DNA of 53,072 nucleotides from the NCBI GenBank assembly GCA_022704145.1, contig JAKJGY010000009.1, positions 1-53,072 on the forward strand, in the 5' to 3' direction. Position 1 is the first letter of the stretch. Each line of letters begins with the position of its first letter. A model generated the notes under the pieces. It worked only from the letters and a program-made list of their open reading frames with translations, did not search any database and had not been told where the DNA came from. The stretch is from Verrucomicrobiota bacterium. GTDB taxonomy: Bacteria; Verrucomicrobiota; Kiritimatiellia; RFP12; UBA1067. Positions 34,478 through 41,790 of the stretch are shown here, piece after piece. A program made the position numbers and the translations under genes.

Positions 34478-36144
34478 GGTGTGGCTCCTCCGTTCGGGTT
34501 CGGGTTTGCCGGCTGCGACGCGGCGGGCTTAGGTGCGGGTTTGGGCGCGGCGGGCGCGGCCGGCGTCTGCTGGACGTTCAGTTTCACGGGCAGGCCGAAG
34601 AGGTCGCCGCCAGCATCGGAGGCCAGCACGCTTTGCACGTTCGGCGCGGTCTTCTCATACAGCTTGGCGCGCACGTAGTCGGCCTCGTTGCGATAGACCG
34701 AGACCTGCTGCTTGAGGACATCGGCGTCGGCGCGGTTCTTGGCCTCGATCACTTTGCGCTCGGCCTCGGCGAGGGTCCGCAGGGCCTCGGCGTCGGCGCG
34801 GGCCGCCTCGAGCGCGACCTTCGCGACGTCGAGTTCGGTCTGGGCGGCGATCGTCCGCTCGACCTTGACCTGTTCCGCGATGACGGTCTGCTTGATGCGT
34901 TCGGTCTCGGCGGTCACCTTGAGGCGGTTCTGTTCGGCGAGCGCCTTCTGCTTCTCAAGTTCCGCCTGCGACTGCGCCTGGACGATCTGTTGCGCGAACT
35001 TCATCGACTCCTGCGCCGCGAGTTCACGATCCCGGATGATACCGGCGATCTCCTGCGGGGCCTGGATGTCGCGGATCAGCACGGAGTTCAGCGAGATGCC
35101 CCAGGGCTGGCAGACCGCCTTCAGGAAGGTCTCGAGGCTGTCTTGGAACGCCTGGCGGGATTCGCCGACGATAAACTCGGTCGCGTTCTTCTTGCTGCCC
35201 TCGATGCGGAAGAAGCCGCGCGCGCTGGGCAGGATCAGCTTCTGCATGATGTCGTCCATGTCGCCGACCTCATGGGTGAGCTGGGCGACCTTGTCGACGT
35301 TGAGGTTGAACTCCAGGGTGCCTTCGACGGTGACGGGGAAGCCGTCGAGCGTGAGGAACATGATCGCGTCCCCGCCGCTCAGCTCGAAGCGCTGGCTTTG
35401 GATGTTGACGATCGAGACGGCGAAGAGGAAGGGGTTCAGGCGGTGGGTGCCCTCCTTCAGCACTTCGCGCTGGACGCCTTTGGCGCCGGGTCGCGCCAGG
35501 AACCCGTTGCCGGTAGCTGCCGCGGCCGGTGCGGCGGGGGAGGTAGGGTCGGTCAGGATGTCCGAGCCGTCGAGCGCGGTGACAACGCCCACATGGCCCG
35601 GGGCGATCTTGATGTCGTCGAAGAGCTTGATCTCGTAGGCATATGGGTTGATACGGTGTTTGCCGGTGCCGAGCACCTCGCGCACGATGCCCTTGTAGGA
35701 CGTGTCCGGGGCGATGATCTTGCCGCCGGGGAGATCCTTGCCGAATTTTCGGACCAGCACGCCGAACTTGCCGGCCGGAATATCGGTCATCGGGCGGATG
35801 AGCCAGTCCCAGATATAGGGGTTGCGGAAGTATCGGGCTTCAGGCAGCACCTCGAGCTGGACGCCCTTGAATTCGGGGGAGTCCGCGATGATGCGGTCGG
35901 TCGGAAGGTCGCGTCCGGTCTTCCTGACGAGGACCGCGAACTCCCCGTTCTGCGGTTCGATACGCCAGCCGAACCAGACCCAGGCGGAACCCGCAAGGGT
36001 GGCGAACAGCAACAGCGCCACACCGGTTCCTGCGGCTGAGAGCGGGTTCGTCGCGCGCGGAGGCGCGGAGGCGCGGGGACGTCGCGCGTAAGGCGGTTGG
36101 CGTGTGTCAAGGGGCGGTGGAATCGGGACAGGCTCGTCGTACAT
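34474..36144 (-). CDS. SPFH/band-7 membrane protein with three tandem beta-repeats (A)
   Basis: This is a 556-residue paralogue of the following SPFH protein. A Pro-rich cytosolic N-terminus precedes a membrane helix (NPLSAAGTGVALLLFATLAGSAWVWF). Three repeats end in KGVQLEVLPEARYFRNPY, KGIVREVLGTGKHRINPY and KGVQREVLKEGTHRLNPF. The SPFH core (FPVTVEGTLEFNLNVDKVAQLTHEVGDMDDIMQKLILP) follows, then an Ala/Glu coiled coil and a Pro/Ala tail. The third repeat has an Ala/Pro-rich insert (SPAAPAAAATGNG). GGAGG lies 5 nt before the ATG at 36144. Topology predicts most of the protein outside the cytoplasm. Partner of the next gene; cargo or client unknown. Confidence 0.82.
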   Translation of the reverse strand: MYDEPVPIPPPLDTRQPPYARRPRASAPPRATNPLSAAGTGVALLLFATLAGSAWVWFGWRIEPQNGEFAVLVRKTGRDLPTDRIIADSPEFKGVQLEVLPEARYFRNPYIWDWLIRPMTDIPAGKFGVLVRKFGKDLPGGKIIAPDTSYKGIVREVLGTGKHRINPYAYEIKLFDDIKIAPGHVGVVTALDGSDILTDPTSPAAPAAAATGNGFLARPGAKGVQREVLKEGTHRLNPFLFAVSIVNIQSQRFELSGGDAIMFLTLDGFPVTVEGTLEFNLNVDKVAQLTHEVGDMDDIMQKLILPSARGFFRIEGSKKNATEFIVGESRQAFQDSLETFLKAVCQPWGISLNSVLIRDIQAPQEIAGIIRDRELAAQESMKFAQQIVQAQSQAELEKQKALAEQNRLKVTAETERIKQTVIAEQVKVERTIAAQTELDVAKVALEAARADAEALRTLAEAERKVIEAKNRADADVLKQQVSVYRNEADYVRAKLYEKTAPNVQSVLASDAGGDLFGLPVKLNVQQTPAAPAAPKPAPKPAASQPANPNPNGGATP

Positions 36145-36165
36145 AGCGACCTCCAAGTGAAGTTT

Positions 36166-36195
36166 AGTTTACTGGAGCTGGCGGCCGCTTGTCGA
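36166..36195 (-). promoter_or_regulatory. Putative promoter of the SPFH-SPFH-DUF481 operon
   Basis: On the minus strand TCGACA (36195-36190) and TAAACT (36171-36166) are spaced 18 bp apart, about 21 nt before the start at 36144. Confidence 0.5.
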
Positions 36196-36259
36196 GACGG
36201 TTTGCAGACCCGCGCGGTCGGCCCGAAGTCCTGAAGCGAAGTGAGGCGGGCGAGCCGGT

Positions 36260-36288
36260 TTGACAGGACGGGCCGAATCGATTAGGTT
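36260..36288 (+). promoter_or_regulatory. Putative promoter of the DUF4091 gene
   Basis: TTGACA (36260-36265) and TAGGTT (36283-36288) are spaced 17 bp apart, 32 nt before the ATG at 36321. Confidence 0.55.
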
Positions 36289-36320
36289 AAAAGATGTGCG
36301 GGATCACTAGCGAGGTGCGG

Positions 36321-38432
36321 ATGAAAAGACGCGTTTGGGCCGTAGGGATGTGCGGGGTGTGCGTGCTGGCGTCGGGCGCGGCCGGCCCGGTGGCGCTGGA
36401 CTGGCGGCAGGACACGTTTGAGCTGGCGCCGCCGCTGCTGGCCAGCCCGATGCGGGAGGCGCGCCTGACCGTCTCGGGACAATGGGGCGACCGCGGCCCG
36501 CAGTTCGTCAACGACGGCAAGGTCGAAGCGAACAACCACTGGGCGTGCGAGCAGTTGCCCGCCGTGCTGACCGCCGAGCTGCGCGAGCGGCAGACGCTGT
36601 CCGCCTGCCGCCTCTGGCCCTATTTTGGGGACGGCCGGATCTATCGCTTCCACATCGAGGCCTCGGCCGACGGCACCAACTGGATACGCGTCGCCGACTG
36701 GACGCAGAACGACAAGCCCGCGACGTCCGAGGGCTTTGCGATCCCCTTCGCGCGGCCGGTGGAGGCGCGTTTCGCCCGCGTGACGATCACCGACAGCAGC
36801 AAGCGCGGCGCGGGCGGCCACCTGGTCGAGTGGCAGCTCGATACGGGGCTGGTCGGCACGGGCCTGCGGGGCCGCGCCGCTCCGACCGAGCGCATCACGG
36901 CGGCGAACGCCCTGGGCGACGAGGCGCAGAAGGCGTGGCGCGCGGCGGCCTGGCGCAACGAGCGCGTCCACGGGCAGTTCGTGGTCTGGTCGGCGAACGC
37001 CGTGCCGCAGCTCCGTCTCGCCTGTTCCGCGCTGCGTTCGGAGCGGGGCGCGGCGCTGCCGCCGTCGGCCGTGCAGGCGCGTTTCGTACGCTACGTGCAG
37101 GCCGAGGCAGGGGCGGTGGGCGACATCCTCGACACGGCCGAGCGGGTCGACCTGCCCCCGGGCGGATATCGGCCGGTCTGGCTGAGCGTCGCCGTGCCTG
37201 CGGGCGCCGAGCCGGGACTTTACCGCGGGACGCTTACGGTTACGGGCGCGGGCGGACTGGCGGTCGCCTTCCCGCTGGAGCTTGAGGTGCTGGAGGCGTC
37301 GTTGCCGGAACCGCGCGCGTGGGCCTTCTTCCTCGACCTGTGGCAGCATCCGTGGGCGGTGGCGCGCTATCATGGCGTGCGGCCGTTCTCCGCCGAGCAC
37401 TACGGCCTGCTGGAGCCGATCTACCGCGAGCTGGCGGACGCGGGGCAGAAGGTGCTGACCACGACGATCGCCGAGCTGCCCTGGAACCACCAGAATTACG
37501 ACGCCTACCACACGATGGTCCCGCGCGTGAAGCACGCCGACGGCTCCTGGGCGTTCGACTACACCCTGTTCGACGCGTACGTGGCGTTCGGCAGGCGCTG
37601 CGGGATCGGCCCGCAGATCCACTGTTACACGATGGCGCCCTGGGGCAACCGCGTGTATTACACCGACGGCGCGACCGGCGACCAGGTGGCGGTGACGCTC
37701 AAGCCCGGCACGGCCGAACATGAGGCGTACTGGGGGCCGTTCCTCAAGGATTTTCAGAGCCACCTGGAGCGCACGGGGTGGGTTGAGGACACCTATATCG
37801 CGATGGACGAGCGCGGGCCGGAGGAGACGCGCGCCACCGCCGACAGCGTGAAGAAATACGCTCCGCGCCTGAAGATCGCGATGCCGGGCAACCACCCGCC
37901 GAGCCATTTCAAGGGCATCGACCTCGCGAACTACTGCCAGTTCATCGCGCATGTCGACGCCCCGTTCCTTGAGGAGGCCCGCGTGCGCCGCGCCAAGGGT
38001 CAGGTGACGACCTTCTATGTCTGCTGCGGGCCCCGTCGGCCCAACACCTTCACGGGCAGCCCCACGGCGGAGCAGGTGTGGCTCGGCTATTACGCGGCGG
38101 CGAGCGGGCTGGACGGCTTTCTGCGCTGGGCGTTCGTGAACTGGCCGCGCGACCCGCTGGCTGACACCCGTTTCGGCTCATGGCCCGCAGGTGACACCTT
38201 CCTGCTCTACCCCGGGCCGCGCTCCTCGGTGCGCTGGGAGATGCTGCGCGACGGGATCGAGGAGGCTGAGAAGATCCGTCTGTTGCGAGAGCGGGGCGCG
38301 GCTGGCGAGGGCCTGCGCGCCGTGTTGGCGCGCTTCGATTTCAAGGCGGCGGAGAAGGCGGACGCCGCCGCGCTCGCGGAGCTGGTCCGGCAGGCGCGGC
38401 GCGAGGTCGAGCAGGCCGCGCGCGCACTGTAA
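36321..38432 (+). CDS. Secreted F5/8C-DUF4091 glycoside-hydrolase-like protein
   Basis: The 703-residue protein has a signal peptide (about residues 1-21). A discoidin (F5/8 type C) sandwich (PQFVNDGKVEANNHWAC, FHIEASADGTNWIRVADW, ARFARVTITDSS) comes next. A linker beta domain precedes a TIM-barrel-like region with AWAFFLDLWQHPWAVARYHGV and VEDTYIAMDERGPEE (candidate acidic catalytic residues). It ends in the DUF4091 signature LRWAFVNWPRDPLADTRFG and FLLYPGPRSSVRWEMLRDGIEEAEK. DUF4091 proteins are presumed glycosidases. GAGGTGCGG precedes the ATG at 36321. It faces the SPFH operon divergently. Substrate unknown. Confidence 0.8.
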   Translation: MKRRVWAVGMCGVCVLASGAAGPVALDWRQDTFELAPPLLASPMREARLTVSGQWGDRGPQFVNDGKVEANNHWACEQLPAVLTAELRERQTLSACRLWPYFGDGRIYRFHIEASADGTNWIRVADWTQNDKPATSEGFAIPFARPVEARFARVTITDSSKRGAGGHLVEWQLDTGLVGTGLRGRAAPTERITAANALGDEAQKAWRAAAWRNERVHGQFVVWSANAVPQLRLACSALRSERGAALPPSAVQARFVRYVQAEAGAVGDILDTAERVDLPPGGYRPVWLSVAVPAGAEPGLYRGTLTVTGAGGLAVAFPLELEVLEASLPEPRAWAFFLDLWQHPWAVARYHGVRPFSAEHYGLLEPIYRELADAGQKVLTTTIAELPWNHQNYDAYHTMVPRVKHADGSWAFDYTLFDAYVAFGRRCGIGPQIHCYTMAPWGNRVYYTDGATGDQVAVTLKPGTAEHEAYWGPFLKDFQSHLERTGWVEDTYIAMDERGPEETRATADSVKKYAPRLKIAMPGNHPPSHFKGIDLANYCQFIAHVDAPFLEEARVRRAKGQVTTFYVCCGPRRPNTFTGSPTAEQVWLGYYAAASGLDGFLRWAFVNWPRDPLADTRFGSWPAGDTFLLYPGPRSSVRWEMLRDGIEEAEKIRLLRERGAAGEGLRAVLARFDFKAAEKADAAALAELVRQARREVEQAARAL

Positions 38433-38453
38433 GCGCCCCGGGCGAGGCGCGCC

Positions 38454-39533
38454 TCAGGGCGCGCTCGCGGCGAACTCCTGGGCGGTGTCCGCGGCGAGCT
38501 GGCCGGCCTGGGTGCCGTCATGCTGTTTGGCGAACGCCTCCAGCTCTTTGGCGAGGCGGGGCTTGTCGCGCTCGGTCGCGCGCTGGATCCGGGGCAGCAG
38601 TGTCTTGTAGGCGGCCTCGGCGCGGGCCTCACGCTGGAGGGCGGGGTCGAGCTTGGCCTTGCTGAGGGCGGGGCCGGCCTTGTTCGCGAGGGCGTGGCCC
38701 TTGAGGTCCTTGACCATCTGAGTCAGCTCATTAAAGGCCGTGTAGCGGGCGGCGGAGGCGGCGGCGGTGTCGGCGAGGAGGGCGACACGCTCGGTGATGC
38801 GACGCTCGACAAGCGGCTGCAGGTCGGCCAGCAGGTCGGTGGCGGCCTGCTTCTCCTTGGGCCGGGCGAGCATCCCGTTGGCGAGGGTGAACGCCTTCTC
38901 GGCGTCGCCCAGCTCGGTGAGCCGCACGAGGGGCGCGACGGAGGAGTCATAACGTTTGCCTGCGGGAAGCGCGGTGGCGATCGCGCCGCATTTCTTGATG
39001 AGCTTCGGGTCGGCGAGGTTAAAGCGCTTCTCCCTCTTCTTGTCCGGGCCGACGGTGACGGTATGCGAGACGCCAGCCTTGCCGCGCTCGATGATCGAGC
39101 CGTCGGCGCCGACGAGGACATAGAACCAGAGCGGGTCGCCGGTGATGCTGGTGGCGTACTTGGCGTCGGCGTCGCTGCCGACGATCCAGAGGTCGGGCTT
39201 GGCCTTCTTGGCGGCGAAGTATCCCTTGGCTGCGGCCGGCCCTCCGCTGTCGGTCTTGAGGGCGATCAGGACGACGGCCGGGTTGTCGGCATAGGCCTCC
39301 TCCATCTCCTGGATGAACTTGCCGGACCAGGAGTCGCTGCTCTTATCGCCAGACTGGAAGAAGAGCATGATCACAGCCTTGCCCCTGAGCTTGGCGAGCA
39401 GCGGCTGGGGGCCTGCGGGGTCGAACTGCACGGACGGCCCGAACTCCGGCATGGGTGCGGCCAGTGCGGCGGCGGACAGGGCGATCAGGGCGGCTGCGAG
39501 GCCGCGTGCGCGGGAGGCGGTCGTTTTGTGCAT
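38454..39533 (-). CDS. Secreted thioredoxin-fold protein lacking the CxxC motif
   Basis: The 359-residue protein has a signal peptide (ending SAAALAAP). A thioredoxin/redoxin-like domain (KAVIMLFFQSGDKSSDSWSGKFIQEMEEAY, VVLIALKTDSGG) is followed by a long helical C-terminal half with TPR-like character (AEKAFTLANGMLARPKEKQAATDLLADL). At the position where thioredoxins carry CxxC the sequence reads SGDKSSDSW, so redox catalysis through that site is not possible. It may act as a binding or scaffold protein. Family members in anaerobic PVC genomes are, as far as I recall, uncharacterised. Sits alone, convergent with the DUF4091 gene. Confidence 0.6.
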   Translation of the reverse strand: MHKTTASRARGLAAALIALSAAALAAPMPEFGPSVQFDPAGPQPLLAKLRGKAVIMLFFQSGDKSSDSWSGKFIQEMEEAYADNPAVVLIALKTDSGGPAAAKGYFAAKKAKPDLWIVGSDADAKYATSITGDPLWFYVLVGADGSIIERGKAGVSHTVTVGPDKKREKRFNLADPKLIKKCGAIATALPAGKRYDSSVAPLVRLTELGDAEKAFTLANGMLARPKEKQAATDLLADLQPLVERRITERVALLADTAAASAARYTAFNELTQMVKDLKGHALANKAGPALSKAKLDPALQREARAEAAYKTLLPRIQRATERDKPRLAKELEAFAKQHDGTQAGQLAADTAQEFAASAP

Positions 39534-39631
39534 GGCGTTCTCCTCAATAAATGTCAGTAGCGTAGGCGAAACTCACGCATCGGGCAAGCGGAAACAGGGC
39601 CGCGCGAAGACCGGCGCGGAACGGGCCGAGG

Positions 39632-39660
39632 TGGACGCGGATGCGACCGTGCGCTATGAT
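39632..39660 (+). promoter_or_regulatory. Putative promoter of uvrB
   Basis: TGGACG (39632-39637) and TATGAT (39655-39660) are spaced 17 bp apart. Transcription would begin near 39667, right at the ATG (39668) of a short ORF. Confidence 0.5.
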
Positions 39661-39667
39661 CTGCGGC

Positions 39668-39712
39668 ATGAGTGACGGCAGGGACAAGGAGCACGCCCTT
39701 GGAAAAGGCTGA
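39668..39712 (+). CDS. Possible leaderless 14-codon upstream ORF overlapping uvrB start
   Basis: ATG at 39668 opens MSDGRDKEHALGKG and stops at 39710-39712, in the +1 frame relative to uvrB and overlapping its start. It lies 7 nt from the -10 box, so it would be translated as a leaderless ORF if used. The AAGGAG that would serve uvrB (39686-39691) is inside it. It may couple or throttle UvrB synthesis; no peptide family recognised. Confidence 0.3.
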   Translation: MSDGRDKEHALGKG

Positions 39713-41771
39713 GAGGTCGTGGTACGGAGGTGGCGCGGAGGCGTCGTTCGCCCTGGAGTCGGAGTTCCGTCCGACGGGCGACCAGCCTCAGGCCATCCGC
39801 ACGCTGGTCGAGGGCCTGCGCGGCGGGGCGCGGCGGCTGACGCTGGAGGGCGTGACCGGCTCGGGCAAGACCTTCACCCTGGCGAACGTGATCCGGGAGT
39901 GGGGGCGCCCCGCGCTCCTCATCTCGCACAACAAAACCCTGGCGGCGCAGCTCTTCGCGGAACTCAAGGGCTTCTTCCCGCGTAACGCCGTCGAATATTT
40001 CGTCAGCTATTACGACTATTACCAGCCTGAGGCCTACATCCCGCAGACCGACACCTACATCGAGAAGGACGCGTCGATCAACGCGGAGATCGAGCGCTAC
40101 CGGCTGGGGGCCACGAACTCGCTGCTGGGGCGCCGTGACGTGGTGATTGTCGCCTCGGTGTCGTGCATCTATGGCTTGGGCTCGCCCGAGGACTACCGCG
40201 AGATGCTGGTCGACCTTGTGCCGGACGCGCCGCTGGCGCGGGAGGAGCTGCTGGAGCGGCTGGTTTCAATCCAGTACGCGCGCAACGATTATGAGCCGCA
40301 GCCCGGCACGTTCCGCGTGCGGGGGGAGTGCGTGGACGTGTTCCCGTCCTATGCGAAGGACGGGATTCGTGTCCTGTTTTTCGGCGATACGGTCGAGGAG
40401 CTGCGCACGCTCGATCCGGTGACCGGGCGGACGGGGGCGGCGCTGCGCCGGGCGGTGGTCTCGCCGGCCAAGCACTTCGTCATGCCGCGGGAGAAGGTCG
40501 AGGCGGCGGCCGGCCGGATCGGCGCGGAGCTGGACCTGCGGCTGGCCGAGCTGGAGCGGCAGGGCAAGCTGCTGGAGGCGCAGCGGCTGCGGCAGCGCAC
40601 GGAGTTCGACCTGGAGATGCTGCGCGAGCTGGGCTTCTGCAACGGCATCGAGAACTACTCGCGCCATCTGGCCGGGCGCGCGGCGGGCGACCCGCCCGCC
40701 TGCCTGCTGGATTACTTCGGCTCGGAGTTCCTGACCATTATCGACGAGTCGCATGTGACGCTGCCGCAGCTCCGCGCGATGTTTAACGGCGACCAGGCGC
40801 GCAAGCAGACGCTGGTCGAGCATGGCTTCCGCCTGCCCTCGGCCAAGGATAACCGGCCGCTGCGCTTTGAGGAGTTTCTCGACAAGGTGGGGCCTGTCCT
40901 TTTCGCCTCGGCCACGCCGGGGCCGTATGAGCGCCAGGTGAGCGAGGTGACGGCCGAGCAGTTGATCCGGCCCACGGGACTGCTCGACCCGCCGGTGGAG
41001 GTGCGCCCGCTGGCGCGGCAGATCGACGACCTGATGGAGGAGATCCGCCGGTCGGCCGAGCGGGGCGACCGGGTGCTCGTGACAACGCTCACGAAACGGT
41101 CCGCCGAAGACCTGACCGCTTACCTGCGGGAGATCGGTGTGCGCGTGGAGTATCTGCACAGCGACATCGACGCGATCCGGCGGGTGGAGATCCTCGGGCG
41201 GCTGCGCCGGGGCGACTTCGACTGTCTGGTGGGCATCAACTTGCTGCGCGAGGGACTCGACCTGCCCGAGGTGGCGCTGGTCGCGGTGCTCGACGCGGAT
41301 AAGGAGGGCTTTCTGCGCTCCGCGACCTCGCTGGTGCAGACGGCCGGCCGTACGGCGCGCCACCTCCAGGGACGGGTGATCCTGTACGCGGACGCGGTGA
41401 CCGACGCGATGCGGCAGATGATCGAGGTGACGCAGCGCCGGCGCGAGCGGCAGGAGGCGTACAACGTCGAGCATGGGATCACGCCGCGCAGCGTGCGGCG
41501 GGCGATTAACGAGTCGCTCGCGCTGGAGACCGAGGCGCGGCGCGTGGAGGGGCGGCTGGTCGCCGCGGAGACGCCCGAGACCTACGACGTTCACCGGACG
41601 CTGGGCGAGCTGGAGGGCGAGATGGTGCGTGCGGCGGAGGCGTTGGAGTTCGAGCGTGCGGCGCTGCTGCGCGACGAGCTTCGCGAGCTGCGTCGCGTCC
41701 TGGAGGGGGGCGGGGACGAGGCTGAGCCGCGGCGGGCGCGCGGCGGCGGAGGCCGGGCGCGCCGCCACTGA
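39699..41771 (+). CDS. uvrB: Excinuclease ABC subunit B
   Basis: UvrB is the DNA-damage-verifying helicase of nucleotide excision repair. The sequence shows PTGDQPQAIRTL, Walker A VTGSGKTFTLAN, and the beta-hairpin YFVSYYDYYQPEAYIPQTDTYIEKDASIN. The DEXX region is IIDESHVTLPQ. Helicase motifs (VLVTTLTKRSAEDLT, LVGINLLREGLDLPEVALVAVLDADKEGFLRS, QTAGRTARH) are all present, and there is a C-terminal UVR domain (LEGEMVRAAEALEFERAALLRDELREL). The start is uncertain: TTG at 39699 has AAGGAG 7 nt upstream; a GTG at 39672 would add 9 residues. The tail is Gly/Arg-rich. Converges with the beta-helix gene. Confidence 0.97.
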   Translation: MEKAERSWYGGGAEASFALESEFRPTGDQPQAIRTLVEGLRGGARRLTLEGVTGSGKTFTLANVIREWGRPALLISHNKTLAAQLFAELKGFFPRNAVEYFVSYYDYYQPEAYIPQTDTYIEKDASINAEIERYRLGATNSLLGRRDVVIVASVSCIYGLGSPEDYREMLVDLVPDAPLAREELLERLVSIQYARNDYEPQPGTFRVRGECVDVFPSYAKDGIRVLFFGDTVEELRTLDPVTGRTGAALRRAVVSPAKHFVMPREKVEAAAGRIGAELDLRLAELERQGKLLEAQRLRQRTEFDLEMLRELGFCNGIENYSRHLAGRAAGDPPACLLDYFGSEFLTIIDESHVTLPQLRAMFNGDQARKQTLVEHGFRLPSAKDNRPLRFEEFLDKVGPVLFASATPGPYERQVSEVTAEQLIRPTGLLDPPVEVRPLARQIDDLMEEIRRSAERGDRVLVTTLTKRSAEDLTAYLREIGVRVEYLHSDIDAIRRVEILGRLRRGDFDCLVGINLLREGLDLPEVALVAVLDADKEGFLRSATSLVQTAGRTARHLQGRVILYADAVTDAMRQMIEVTQRRRERQEAYNVEHGITPRSVRRAINESLALETEARRVEGRLVAAETPETYDVHRTLGELEGEMVRAAEALEFERAALLRDELRELRRVLEGGGDEAEPRRARGGGGRARRH

Positions 41772-41790
41772 GGGGCCGCGCCGGACGGGC

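Noticed and set aside
32696..36039. Long open frames opposite the SPFH genes
   Set aside because: Leu/Asp/Gly-rich low-information translations; the minus-strand SPFH proteins explain the coding signal.
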